Below are positions 9,144 through 20,360 of a DNA stretch of 60,000 nucleotides, one piece after another; position 1 is the first letter of the stretch, and the number at the start of each line of letters is the position of its first letter. The notes under the pieces are model-generated. The model saw only the letters and a list, made by a program, of their open reading frames with translations. It did no database searches and was not told the DNA's origin. The position numbers and the translations under genes were made by a program. The stretch comes from Symsagittifera roscoffensis (taxonomy: Eukaryota > Xenacoelomorpha > Acoela > Convolutidae): the NCBI RefSeq assembly GCF_963678635.1, contig NC_087066.1:24357012-24417011 (forward strand), given 5' to 3'.

Positions 9144-10306
9144 GCGTGCGACCCAAAAGACAAGTCAAAACTTAGATTAATCATTACGAGCTGTTTCATC
9201 TTCAAGATAGAACATGATTCACATCTTTTAAAAATAGTCCATTGAAATTGTCTTCTTGTTTTTAGTTTAAAAGCTAGCGCCAAGGTGGATCGTCCACCTG
9301 CGATCTTGTCAAAATAACATTATTTAGCGCTGTCACCTTTCGTACCTGGTGTGTTCCAGGTTCCCATGACATAAACTCCACATAAAAAAAAACCTAACAA
9401 TAACATAACATACAAATATCACACATCAACACTATCACATAAAAACTTAATACCTAATGAATATCCTGAAACCTAATCCTGATGCCTGAAAAGTAAACCT
9501 AACACGAACTATTAGCACTGAACAAGGCTCTAGCATATGCTCAGATAATATGTACTATGCAAGTATACCTTCGAAAATATTACATGTACTAGGGCATATA
9601 GCTCTTTCGGATTCAATTTTCCCCTATTGAGATCATAGATTGGTAAAGAGAGAGAGAGAGAGATATGTATTTCCTCTCTCAACCAGGAAATCCCTGAGTC
9701 GAGTTAAGGCCAGCACCAAGCTTTCGGGATTTACGTGTTGTCTATCAGTGGCCTTAGTTACCAGAAATTACAACTATTTTCCTGCTATCTGTGATGCAAC
9801 AGGGGGCAGCGCTCTCATCCCTCCTACACAAGGCTTCTGTTTCCATAAAAGCTCGATATTCTTGTACTCTCTCTTAAGGTCGGCCATTAGCGCTGTTTTA
9901 AAACTTACATCCGCAGTTTTCGCTATAGCGCACGTACGTTCCGTGGGTATGAAATCACGATCTGTGATGATAATGTTGGTTGAGTAGCGGTTCGGTAGAT
10001 TACAGTTTGATTCAAAAATTCGTACAAAAGGCGGTTTTTTTAGCGTTTTCGCCCTCTGTTTCCAGTTCTCCGGTCTCTCCTGCCGATTTTAATTTTTTGA
10101 TCAGAAAGTTTTTGGTGTGGGTGAGCCCTATCCCCACTCCCCGGACAAAAATATCCATTGACGTCCCTGTCGATTGCCCAGGATCGAGCTGATCGAGATT
10201 TGATTCTGAATACGTAAGGGACCATCTGGAGCGACCCAGTTGGACTCAGTGTTGTTGTTACTGATATATTTGTCTGATCGACATCTTGAATCGTCAAGAT
10301 TCTCTC
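9144..10306 (-). other. Non-coding interval between pol and accessory ORFs
   Basis: About 1.1 kb with no supported minus-strand ORF. It contains an (AG)n tract at 9647-9662 and AT-rich sequence at 9370-9600. It could hold a promoter or splice acceptor for the accessory ORFs; I cannot pick one out. Confidence 0.4.
10136..10163 (-). promoter_or_regulatory. Conserved non-coding box after pol (family A copy)
   Basis: The plus strand reads ACTCCCCGGACAAAAATATCC. Nearly the same box is at 35151-35178 and 41662-41689 in the otherwise strongly diverged family B, in the same position between integrase region and accessory ORFs. On the minus strand it ends in a purine-rich GTCCGGGGAGTG, so a second polypurine tract, promoter or splice signal is possible. 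The role is inferred only from conservation and place. Confidence 0.4.
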
Positions 10307-10699
10307 CTACGGATCTGCAGGTTGATCATGGAGCCATTCGAGTACTCGCAAATTCGTCAACTCTTGTTTGTTCATTTGTTCCATCTCAGGTTCGAACTCC
10401 ACCTCCGGTTCAGAGTGATCGTCGATCCAGTCTTGTTCTGTGTCATCGACCAGGTCAATCTCTTGTGGTACCACCATTTCGTCCAGTCGCACTATATAGT
10501 CTATTGGATCGCTCAAAACTATTCTGTCTACGACGAAATCCTCACTTGGGTTGTATTTCTTCTTGTTTCTTCCTCTTTTGCCCTGGCGTGTTTCCATGGT
10601 GAAGGGAAAGTCATGCTGCACTCCTTTAAGAACATCAGTTTGCTCTGGGCAGTCCCAGCCTTCTTCGGTATATGGGAGGGTCTCTTTGTCAACCTCCAC
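10307..10699 (-). pseudogene. Acidic C-terminal tail of pol, family A
   Basis: 130-residue reading, rich in Asp and Glu (VDDTEQDWIDDHSEPEVEFE), with a basic patch KRGRNKKKY in the middle. It lies downstream of the integrase pieces on the same strand and is followed by the non-coding gap, so I read it as the end of the pol polyprotein or a small separate protein. The family B equivalent around 35380-35700 is frame-broken. Confidence 0.45.
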
Positions 10700-11064
10700 C
10701 CGCTAATTTAACTCCAGATCCAGTGGCAGATCACAATCATCTACCACCTGATTACCGTCGTTTTTGTCGCGCGTGCCTCTCTCATTCAGCTCCCAGGCAG
10801 GAATCACTATCAAATAGTCCTCGTCATGCATGTCGGCTGGGATACACCAGTCCTCCGATGAGGCATTGTGGGCCTTGATGTTCTCGTAATGAGCTGCCCG
10901 TCAGGTGCTAACCATTAAAAACGACCTCCTTGATGCAGTTCAGTTATTTGAAATGGACTACGCCATTTTTCAGCAATTTTTGGTTCCCTTTGGTGAAACT
11001 ACCTTCTGGGACACCCAGACGAAGTCTCCGACAGAGTAGGTTTTTTGCATCTGCAGTCCTCTTA
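10700..11064 (-). other. Degenerate integrase C-terminal region
   Basis: Broken minus-strand readings continue from the integrase core toward the acidic tail. At about 10960-11050 residues like KTYSVGDFVWVSQKVV can be followed, typical of the SH3-like C-terminal part of retroelement integrases. No intact ORF. Confidence 0.35.
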
Positions 11065-11927
11065 TCAAATCTTCTTTTTTTGTCTAATTTGAGCCTGTTG
11101 CTTGTTACTCATGCATAGATCATTAAGTTCCTGCTGCCTCCTGATCACATCACGCATGTACGTTTGTGGTTCTTTTTCCTTTCCTTCGTACTCAGGGTAG
11201 AAGAACGTTAATGGAAGTGCTTTCTCGTGACCGTTTAACATCATATGCGGGCTTATTCCCGTGGTAGAGTGTTCGGTACTGTTATAAGCGCCCATTACTT
11301 GCGGCAAGTGCTTATTCGAGTCATTCATGTACCGTGAGCAATAAACCCTCGATATGGACACCAGCGTGCTCTATCCATACATTTATCAGGTGGTCAATTG
11401 TTTCCTCCGCTGATGCTGCCATACAGGGAGCTGCTTCTGCATACTTTGTGAAATGATCAATCTTTACCAGCTTTTGATAATAGCCAGTGGCCGCCATGTA
11501 TTTTTTCTGATGGTCGATTTGCACAATCTCATTTAATCCTGATTGATGATTCGATTGACTGAAAGAAAAATCTCAGGTTTCTAGAGTCCTTTGTCTGCTG
11601 ACACTTCTCACAGGCCTTCTTAAAGCCAGGCCACTCAAACCGCTTCTGTATCCGGTTATACACTTCGTCCACGCCCTGGTGGCCCGTCTGATCATGTGAA
11701 CGAAAGGGCAATTCAGTTTGATACAACTGTGGTAGCACTATCGAATTGTATTTGTAAAGGACTCTGTCCTCTTCTTTGCGTTTGCAGGCCACGATCCCGT
11801 ATTTATTCAAGTACAACAAGTCCTTACTCTTTATATAAAATTGATTTAGGATCTTATAGCTGTCTTCTTTCAAATCGCCTTTGTCAGGTGCTCCGTTTTC
11901 GGTCCATCTCTTTGAATTAATCGTCAT
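11065..11927 (-). pseudogene. Integrase of family A (three frame-broken pieces)
   Basis: The first piece (11529-11927) carries the H2C2 zinc-binding domain: HDQTGHQGVDEVYNRI and then CEKCQQTK. The second (11321-11524) is the start of the catalytic core (KIDHFTKYAEAAPC). The third (11065-11361) holds the end of the core and the C-terminal part (MGAYNSTEHSTTGISPHMML). The middle of the core, with the second catalytic Asp, is not readable. Integrase inserts the cDNA into host DNA; this copy is inactive. Confidence 0.75.
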
Positions 11928-12109
11928 TCTATCATTTCGCTAAGCCCTTAAAAGATCCGACAGTCGGTACTGGCTTTCAGATATGTCTTCATCACGTTTA
12001 GTTGTCCGCTAACTATCTCCGGTGCATGGGCATTGTCCATCAACTTAACACACCGTATTTTTTTTCAAAATTGTCGCTTCTTGCACTGATGGTTCCAGTT
12101 TGGTACGGA

Positions 12110-12328
12110 CTACCGTAGCATGCGGAAGTTATCTAGATGTTTCGACACTGCTATCAACTCGAGCTCATCTGCGGCATTATCAACTACCGTGCCCTCCTCA
12201 TCGGACGTATACCGGTCTCTGTCTGGGTTTTGATGCATTTCTTTATCCAGACCGCGCTCCTTCCATTCTACTAGCAAAGAATGAATCGCGATTTCCGAGA
12301 CGTCGGAATTGAATGCAGTTTCTGACAT
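12110..12328 (-). pseudogene. Acidic linker before integrase, family A
   Basis: 72-residue reading. The stretch GLDKEMHQNPDRDR then VVDNAADELELIAVSK aligns with family B at 36403-36687 (DVDKELYQDPEIDQ, VFDNAGDDLDMIAISK). Conserved spacer of pol, without known function. Confidence 0.5.
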
Positions 12329-12399
12329 TGTCTCCCTAGGCTGAGACTGCGAGTCTGCACTTTAGCTGATGGTTTCTGCCTCACCGTCCTTAGATTTGC

Positions 12400-13017
12400 T
12401 TATGATGTTTCTCGACTACCCGGACAAAATTCTGTCCCTTGGTCGCTCTGAAGTCGACTCCCCTGACAACATTTTGTCCCTTGGTCGCTTCGACATTTTC
12501 TCCCCGGACATGTCATCCTGTCCGGATCCGAAGGTGCATGACTCCTCGGACAATTTTTGTCTCCGGATGAACAGTCCGAGCTCGGCTCGTACTCCTCCTT
12601 CGTCCCAGTGAACTGAAATCTTCTCGTTACGCTGGATATTAATTTAACACTGACCTCTTGAGCATGTTGAGTAGCGACTGATTGTTGACACTCTAAATAC
12701 GAAGACCTTACAAGAACATCCTTCGGAATCGAACTCACTAACTGATTCACTATCGATCCGCAATCCAGTTCATTCTTCCGACTCCGAATTGCCACTGGTC
12801 TCTTCTCCGTTCCTTCGGAGGTCTCCATCCATTCATGATCATATCTTTCAACCTCTCTGTCAAGCAGGTCACGGAGTTTCCGCATGACATCTGGTGCCAC
12901 GTTCACCATCTTGTTCAACAGGGCTATACTGTTGATACCCAGCCTGGTAAGTTCTTGCTTCACCAGGTTTGATCGAAATAGCAAATCTAACGAAACCGGA
13001 TCACCCTTCGCCAACAT
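12400..13017 (-). pseudogene. Pol spacer between RNase H and integrase, with internal Cys/Gly-rich repeats
   Basis: 205-residue reading. The first two thirds is helical and charged; the last third has degenerate repeats such as CRSDQGTKCCQGSR and LQSDQGTEFCPGSR. At DNA level this is CCCGGACAAAATTCTGTCCC recurring between 12415 and 12560. In family B a similar GGACAAA-rich stretch lies at 36838-36925. No enzyme motif. Confidence 0.5.
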
Positions 13018-14326
13018 TTTATCTCAGCAGCCGTCTCCATCGGAAGTTCAGGGTGTCCTGGTATTGGATGCCCGGAATTGTCACGCCACCTGGTGAGTGG
13101 CAGCTTGTCATAGGTCTCTTTATCCAGAAATGAGAAACCATCTTTGATTTCTGCCTGGTTAGCCTGCTTCTCCTCTAATTGCTCACAGAACTTTATCTTT
13201 TTGCTGAGACTGTCGGCATTCTGGTGCTTCTCACGGGTTCGATGCTCTATGATCTTGTGCTAGATGTCCAGATGCACGATCCAGCATTCAATGTAGCTTT
13301 GGTCCTTCGAATAAGTCTTTAGCTAGGCAAGAGCATAATTGTCTACACGCAACTTGAAAGGAGCACTCCCAAAGTAGGCTCTGATTTTTTCAACGAAAGT
13401 GATCACCGCGAACACCTCCGCCTTTGGTGCACCGTACTTCTTTCCAGTGTCGCTCAGGACTTTACTTCCGTAAGCTTTTGGTCTGAGAACAGTCCTCCCA
13501 TTCCCTACTTGTTCCTGGCGAAGTATGCCCGATATCACCGATATCGCAACTACTGATGCATCTGTATCTAATACAAACATCCCCTTTTCTGTCGGCATGC
13601 CGAGGACCGGAGCCTCGCAAAGTTCGCGTTTGATGTTTTCAAAGGAGACCTGATCCTCGTCAGTCCAGCCAAATTTCTTACTCTTATTTCGCATCAACTT
13701 CTGCATGCGGTATATCTTGTCAGCATACCCTTTGATAAACTCTCGGTAGTAATTAGCGAATTCGAGAAAGCTCATCAATTTCGTATCGGTCTTCGATGCC
13801 TTCCATGTCAAGACCGCTTCAACCGCTTCGGGAACCGGTCTGACCCCGGGTTTATCTACAAGGCGACCCATATACTTGATTGAGCCTCTCAGGATTTCGC
13901 ACTTGGAAGGTTTGCATTTCAGGCCGGCCTGATTCATGCGAGTAAATACCTCGTCTACTCTCTCTATTTGGTCCTCCAGCGTTGGTGTCGCAATGACTAC
14001 GTCATCAACGCAACATATTATGAGGTTGCCATACTTCTTAGTTACATTCGTAAGTGCCTGGGCCCTTAATCGTTGGAACGTAGCCGTCGAATTGCATAGT
14101 CCGAATGGCATTCTTTTCCACTGGAACAGCCCTTGTTCATACGCGAAGCCCGTTTTTCTCTCGACCCTGGTTCCTGAGGGGCACTTGTCAGAAGGCAGAG
14201 CCCAAATCCAACGTTGTGAAGAATTTCGCGTCTCTCAACTTGGAGAGGCTCTTGTCGATGCAGGGAATCGGTTATCGTTACCGCGTTCAAGTAACAGAAG
14301 TCACAACAAAACCTAAGTGGCCCCAA
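13018..14326 (-). pseudogene. Reverse transcriptase and RNase H of family A
   Basis: RT starts near 14326 (LRFCCDFCYLNAVTI). The palm motif LDLGSAF is readable at about 14150-14200 but the following Trp codon is a stop and a frameshift follows. From 14111 to 13323 a 262-residue reading runs MPFGLCNSTATFQRL, then CVDDVVIATPT (catalytic box, with Cys in place of the usual Tyr), the thumb, and RNase H (VLDTDASVVAIS, YGAPKAEVFAV). RNase H continues in the same sense to about 13190 with stops (IIEHRTREKHQNADSLS). The motifs and order are those of Ty3/gypsy pol. Inactive copy. Confidence 0.85.
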
Positions 14327-14732
14327 TTCTTTTTTGCCCTGACCACATTCATATTCCCATTGTCACATGTCATATTCCTTTAACATTTCGATTTCTTTTC
14401 AGCATGCTTTCGATTTGTGTGGGGTCATTCTCCTAGCTCCATCCCTATGAGGTACCGATCCCTCTTCTATTTCTATCTCATGTTCTACAAAATTGCAGCA
14501 GCCTATATCAGCCTTGTGCTTCGAAAAAATGTCTGCGTTCCGATTCAACACCACTCTGAGCAAGTTCATCTCCTTATCTGATTTTTTATCTTAAAAGTGC
14601 TCTTTCTCAGGTAGGACCAGCCTGTTTGAAGCTTGTTCTTTTTCTGTTGGTCTCTCAGGAAAATTCGAGCAACTAGATGGCCTATTGTCTGTCTCTGATT
14701 TCTTTAAAAACAACTTTTTAAAAAACTTCAAT
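14327..14732 (-). other. Degenerate region between protease and RT
   Basis: Broken minus-strand readings only, including residues similar to KADIGCCNFVEHEIEIEEG around 14455-14520, a segment that usually precedes the RT fingers. No intact gene. Confidence 0.35.
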
Positions 14733-14972
14733 TCAGTTATCCTCTTCAATAGCGTGTAACGGACAATCACTTACTTCATGTTTCTTGAAGTTCTCCACAC
14801 TCTGGTACTCTGTGCTCAGAGGCAATGCGCAACCAAGTTCCTTGTCTCGTTGTATCGTCACCGTTGTTGCCTCTGTATTCAACAACACACTCACACACAA
14901 TGCGCTCTGAGTGAGTGAGAAGCTTCTTCCTAAAGTAGCTGAGCTTTTACTGTTTGGGTTAGAACCAGACAC
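14733..14972 (-). pseudogene. Protease-RT linker, family A
   Basis: 79-residue reading with SATLGRSFSLTQSALCVSV and LLNTEATTVTIQRDKELGCA. A beta-rich segment with SVLLNTEATTVTIQRD-like character is common just after retropepsin in gypsy-type polyproteins. It lies between protease and RT in the expected order. Confidence 0.5.
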
Positions 14973-15090
14973 ACCTGTCTGTCGTTACTAAGCTCATTCC
15001 TGGTTGCTGATCCTAAATATTGCTATTATAGCCTGATTTGGCTTAACCCAACATTCCGCTCTAGGAAAATTGGCACCTTTGCTTGGTTAA

Positions 15091-15440
15091 TCAGGATTTT
15101 TTAATTGGTTTCTCTTCATACTTCCTCTCTGGGTTCTTGATTCTTATCAACCCGTCGTTGAGGTCAATCTTGACATCAAAGTTGTGCACAAAATCTTGTC
15201 CTGGGATGAACTGGTCGGACTCATCATGATTCTCGACGACCAGGAAACTCATCCGAAGATGCCTCCCTCCTAGATGCAACGAGATGATGAGGGTCCTTCC
15301 GGTCACGTATATTGCACCTTGATTAGCCCCTGCTCGTCTGACATTAGTCGGAATCAGATCCGACGTATCAAAACCCAAGTCGGTCCTCACAGGCATGACA
15401 CTGACCACTGCTCCGGTGTCAATAGTCCCATCACGGAGAG
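15091..15440 (-). pseudogene. Retropepsin-type aspartic protease, family A
   Basis: The catalytic motif IDTGAVVSVMPVR is readable at about 15400-15440, continuous with the 105-residue reading 15091-15408 (IYVTGRTLIISLHLGGRHLRMSFLVVE, then QDFVHNFDVKIDL near its end). It is separated by a frameshift from the upstream piece at 15387-15599. It would cleave the gag-pol polyprotein. The DTG triad is kept; the surrounding frame is not. Confidence 0.7.
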
Positions 15441-15599
15441 TTGTCTGCCCTGCACGTCTAGTAAATGCGCGGCCAGATCGGCTTCACAGCCTATGTGGAC
15501 TGCATCTTGTTCAAGCATGGTGTTGTGTCCGATTCGTCGAACCTTAAGCTCTTCTCGACCGATGTAGATCCGGCCTACTTGGTCAATTGCATCGGTCAC
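15387..15599 (-). pseudogene. Gag-protease junction piece, family A
   Basis: 70-residue reading (MTDAIDQVGRIYIGREELKV, DIAVHIGCEADLAAHLLDVQ-like) leading into the protease in another frame. It probably forms the start of the protease domain or the linker after the zinc knuckles. Confidence 0.45.
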
Positions 15600-15619
15600 G
15601 TGAGCTTTCGTGTAAATGT

Positions 15620-16348
15620 TTATGTCGTCACCTTCATCAGAGTTGGATATGGGCCGTAAACTTCGATGTAGTGTCCATCTACTTTCATTAGTCTCGGTCC
15701 ACCTGTTGTGAGTAACGCTCTCACGGCTCTAGAATCCAACTTGGGGTCTTTCTGTCTCAGGTAGTCCGCGTAGATGTCCAGGTGTACTGCTGTGATGTCG
15801 GACGGTTCGCTCAAGTTTTTCGCCGCCCGATGGCCCGCGACCGATATGATCGACATCATTTTCGTCCCCTCTCTTGTCATGCCGAAGGTCTTCCCCGATA
15901 TGACACTCAACTTCAGACCCTGCGTCTTGGAATCCTGATTTTCCTCCCCTTTCGCTGTTTTTCTTAGAATGTCAAGTTTCCGGCGCAGCTCTGTATTTTC
16001 CAACTCTGACCTTACCCACTGCTCAACCTCTTTGGTGGCCAATTCTTGCTGAAATTTCTGTAGAGCGGTCCGTGCCGCTAGTCCATAATCTACTTTGAGC
16101 ACACTAGCTGACTCTGTCTCCAGGTTTGTGGCAATTGCATCATCAGGTAAGGTTTTCACCTTCTTGGTCGTGAATGTGCCTTGTGTAACCTCCTTCTTCC
16201 GCGACTCGGCTTTGTTCATTAGGCGTGCTCGGCTAGCCTTGACTCCTGAAAGTGCCTCTTCATGGCGGGGATGCTTCGCTTCTGCCACAGCATCGCAGAA
16301 TTGAATGCAATTCGACTTAAAATGTCCCTCCAAATTGCAGAAGAAGCA
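15620..16348 (-). pseudogene. Post-knuckle gag/pre-protease region, family A
   Basis: 237-residue reading from 16333, which starts inside the second zinc knuckle and runs through a basic, helical region (ALSGVKASRARLMNKAESRKK) to VDGHYIEVYGPYP. It includes SEPSDITAVHLDIYADYLRQ. Long spacer between nucleocapsid and protease; function not known. Confidence 0.5.
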
Positions 16349-16504
16349 TCTCGGACCCCACTAAATTATGAGTCCTCTCAAATATTCTTCGTGGTCCTCG
16401 TTGTTTTCATCAACGTCGTCAAGAAAGTAACCTATCGCTCTCATGTTTTGCTTATAAGTAGAGCAGGCTGAAACGTGATGGTCTATCGAACCACAATGCG
16501 CACA
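16307..16504 (-). pseudogene. Two CCHC zinc knuckles of gag
   Basis: The first, at 16463-16504, reads CAHCGSIDHHVSAC; the second, at 16307-16348, reads CFFCNLEGHFKSNC. Both fit CX2CX4HX4C, the nucleocapsid RNA-binding motif. They are in the same frame, joined by an acidic stretch (DDVDENNEDHEEY) with one stop codon before the second. Confidence 0.8.
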
Positions 16505-16532
16505 TTACCTCATCTTATCCACGAGGTCTATA

Positions 16533-17353
16533 TCAACTGAAGTTCGCGCCAGGTTTCGTTCCGTTGTAGTTGCCGTAATTGCTGTAACGGTTTTGCGCCC
16601 TTAATTTTATGAGCAAATCATCGGGCGTGGGTACTGAGTCCGCTGACAAAGTAAAGTGTGTGACCGACATGGTTTTCAGCTCATCACTTTTTACTCCATT
16701 CATGAACTTTGAGGCAATTGCCAAGTTCCGTTCCGAGATCCTCTCGTCGGGGTTACTTCTTCTTCTTCTAAGTAGTTCGAGGTCATCCAAAAACTTGTCT
16801 ATGGATTCATCATCTCTTTGACGCCTCTTTTCAAACTTCACCATAGCTTGATGTCCTTCCACCTCCGTGCCGGAACGATTCAGCAAGATGTCAAATATTT
16901 TGCGAGCACTGTCCTCTTTGCCATTACATAGCTCAGGGCCGTGCCCTCTAAGTTGCTTGTCACTGCGCTGCATTCCTGTTTCTTGGAGAGATTCTCCTCT
17001 TCAAAGTGTAATTTCCTCACTTCTATCCAGGTGTCGATGCAGCCATCTGACTCATCCTTAAATTTCGGCTCTTTGAGTGTCCTTCGTGACCTCTCTCCTC
17101 TCTCAGTTGATTTCGAGACTTTGGTGATGAATGTTTCCAGAGATCTATTCAAAGGCTCAAACATTGAAGCGTACATCGTCGTGTCCTGCGAGACGGTAGT
17201 CAGATCTGGCACTGATCTGACTTGTGGCATTGTCGGTAAACGGGCTCCCGGTGTGGCATCCGCTTCTGATGGGGCCAAATCCGTCCAACACGACCTCCAC
17301 TGGGCTTCCCTGGGGCTTAAAATTCGTTCTCGATCTCGGCCGCGCCCCTGCAC
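16533..17353 (-). pseudogene. Gag capsid-like region, family A
   Basis: Two overlapping frames (16880-17353 and 16533-16973) carry one protein split by a frameshift near 16900. Motifs typical of Ty3/gypsy gag: DTWIEVRKLHFEEENLSKKQ, LEGTALSYVMA, then FEKRRQRDDESIDKFLDDLE. Family B has the same domain at 37082-37390 (FKKRKQREEETIDNFLGDLE). It would assemble the virus-like particle. Confidence 0.75.
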
Positions 17354-17398
17354 ATTTGTTGGTTCCGGTTTCGTCAGTTGCCCGACTCGAGTCCCTCA

Positions 17399-18093
17399 TT
17401 AGACGGGACGATTCTCTCGGTTGCTGCCGCTCAAGATCTCATCAAGCTTCCGCATCATAAGGTCAGCTTTTGCATCTAGTCTTTTCTCCAGGTTAGTCAT
17501 CGTTTGAGCATAGGGGTTGTCATGATCATTCAACAATTGCTCGATCTCTCTCGTCATCTTAACGTCTCTTTCTTTTGACTCCTTGATTGCCAGCACCAAG
17601 CTTTCCGCCAGGCACCGGTCGGTGTCCCGAATCAGCTGGGCCTGATCGCTTCTTGCCTGATCCCTTCTTTCAACCTTTCATGGCCTTTTAAGGCACTTTC
17701 TTCAACTCGATCCATCCTCTTGGTCATATCGTGTCGCAATTCTTCAAGGCCTGCCATTAAACCGGCAAACATGTCATTCAAGTCGCCAGCCGTTCCCAGC
17801 ACTGGGGTAAGACCCAGGGACGATGACATCAATTGAGGTTGCAGCTTGGTGCTAGACGATTCACCACATTTTTGTATGCCCATCGACATCATCAGCCGCC
17901 TGTCATATGTCGAGGACGCTCCCATCGTTATCCCATCTGACTTTGGTCTAGTCGGCGAGTCAGACAACGCTTTCTTGCTCTTCTCCCGTCTCGTGCTAGG
18001 AGTGAAGTCCATGCTCGAGTGCACCAGCCCCGGACCATCATATCCAGAAGACAATTCATCAGTTCGGAGCGACGTCATGCGTTCATCGTACAT
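17399..18093 (-). pseudogene. Gag N-terminal region, family A
   Basis: Two minus-strand readings (17632-18093; 17399-17599). The first ends in a helical stretch GLEELRHDMTKRMDRVEES, the second is a coiled coil (EIEQLLNDH, NLEKRLDAKADLMMRKLDEI). A coiled coil before the capsid domain fits gag. A stop or frameshift separates them. Confidence 0.5.
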
Positions 18094-18368
18094 TGTCTTG
18101 AAGCTTCATTTCGCTTTTGAACTTGGTTGCTATTTTCTTGGACTTATGCTCGACATCATCGCTTTTTGGCCCTGCTTGACTAGAGAGGATTGTTCCTTTC
18201 TCTGACTATTGTTCTTGGTCTCCGATTTGGACGTCCCCTTAAACAACAAGACCTCCCGTACTCCGACCTCGGAACGCTCCGAGGTCTCTTAAGTTTTCTC
18301 GGTTTCTTTCCGCTCAAAATCCTCGCCAGGCTCTTTCAGGTCCTCGCGATGGTGGTGGTCGGGTCGGA

Positions 18369-18686
18369 TTAGCGTTTGCTCCCCCTCCTCAAAGGGATCA
18401 ACTTGCGTCGCGTTAGCCGCTCCGGCCTCGGCGTCCCGCCCTTCATCACCATCTCGATTCTTCTCTCTTTTCTTAGTTTCATTCCGCTCATCGAAAGATC
18501 ACTATGACCTTCACTTGCTGCCTCACAAGCAAAGACATCGCAGATGCTACCAATCGATGATTGTCTACGGCGTGATTCAAACCTCCGCGTGCTTCCCGTG
18601 CTCAGCCTATGAATCTTAGTTGTTTCTCCTAGCGAGTCTCTACGCTGCATGTTTCGTGATAAAAAAAAATTAACTTTTGAAGACAT
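18369..18686 (-). pseudogene. Basic N-terminal gag segment, family A
   Basis: 105-residue basic reading (TRRFESRRRQSSIGS, LTRRKLIPLRRGSKR) at the start of the coding region. In family B the matching position holds a basic reading too (38097-38321). The start codon is uncertain; 18686 is close to the end of the long leader. Confidence 0.4.
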
Positions 18687-19389
18687 TGCAGAAGTACCAA
18701 GATTAAATTTGAGAAAATTTGCTTATGCTGCTTACTCAACTCCTCTAAAATTAAAAAGATCCCTTCAATCTCTTCGAAATGCTATCAGTGAATTAGCTTA
18801 AGTTACCCACAGGGCCTGTCCAGTGTTAAGTTTTTACTAACTCCACTCAGTCACCTAGTATAACAGTATCACAAAATTTCACAAGATATTATAACGTATA
18901 CACAAAACATAATTGATAATAAGATAAGAATACCCCATAGCTGACAGCGATCTTTCGGTCGTATCACTTTACCGCCGCAAACGTATCAAATTACTGCTTC
19001 GCTTAAAATCAAACAATTTTTTATAAAAGAGCAGTGATGGTTTCAGTAACAGATAATAAAACGTAGTCTTAAAGAAGAAGACTTCACTCGATTGGAACAC
19101 TCCAAACGAACGAAGCTCAGGATAGTGTCTTCTCATGTGAGTGTGTCTTGTCTAATACACTTACCGAGGTCTTCTTTTATATGTTCTCGGATTGCCCGAG
19201 CCTTCATATTAAGTAGGTCAAGGCAACCATACATCAAAAAAAATAAAAAAAAAGTTTTGTTCGGATACTTTTGATGAACCCGATTTAGAATCCAATGTCG
19301 ATCGCTATTCTGCTGGTCAACTGGGCCGCTATTTTCCTAATATACACGTCTCGAGGGTAGTCGATGTTCTTTTTAGACCTTGAGAGGAT

Positions 19390-20360
19390 ATCTAAGGATG
19401 TTTAAATGGTCCCTCCAAATTTTCACCAAGGAGGTTTGTTACAGGGCTTAAGTCACTTCGGAGGGTTACTTCGGAGTGTTGTTAAGACTTTTAGCTTGCT
19501 CCGAAAATTTACCTCGGATGGTACCTTAAACACCTAAGTTGCCTTGGATGGGCCCCCTAAATTCACTAAGGAGGGTCAATAAGAGGCTTAAGTCACTCCG
19601 GAAAGTTTTCTCAATTTTCAAAATTCTTCAAGTCTCGCCTCAAAGGGGTCTCCAGCTAGTGTTAAAATTTGACCCAATGGCCTAAATTTAATCTGGAGGG
19701 TTTTATTGAACTATCTCGTAGGGTTCCGTGAAAATATTTTACTAAGGAGGGTTGTTAAGCGGCTTAATTGACTCCGGAGGGTTGCTTCGGAGGGTTCCCC
19801 GAAAATCACGAAGACAAGTATTTTCACCGCTCTAAAGCCTCCGATTGCGGTCTAACTTGCTTAAAACAAGGTGGGTTGCATCGATTAACCTACCCAGTAG
19901 GATAAAAACGTGGTTTTTCTAAAAATTTCTGCTGCTCGGAGGGTTCCCTAAAATTTGGACCCTCCGAACTAACAATTTCTAAAAAAATACTCTCTCCGGA
20001 AGTTATCAACCTAAAAACGGCTGTGATTCAAAAATGTGGTCAAAAACTTCGACTTATGGTTCCAAAGTTATTCCGATCGGCTCGTTAGTCTTTGAGAAAT
20101 CAACAAAAACGTGTTTGCCAAATTGGCCTTTTTTCACTACCTTTATAGCTTCTCAGAGACACTTTTTCCACAATTCATGCTTAAAGTGCCCAAAAAAATC
20201 TTGAAACGAGCGTAGTAGCCATGTACAGCACTGGAATGATGCAAAAAACCGGACCAAAATTGGTTCGGAAACGAAAATTTGGTCAAAAACTATCAAATTT
20301 GGACCCTCCGATTCCTTCCTTTTCCGATCTTTAAGGCTGTAGCTCTATTCGGGGGGTTAC
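19390..20360. repeat. Dispersed GGAGGGTT repeats in leader
   Basis: CGGAGGGTT or its reverse AACCCTCC/ACCCTCCGA occurs more than ten times, often as pairs about 15 bp apart (e.g. 19459 and 19470; 19775 and 19787). Related GGAGGGT words also occur in both LTRs. Spacing is irregular, so it is not a simple satellite. Confidence 0.6.
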
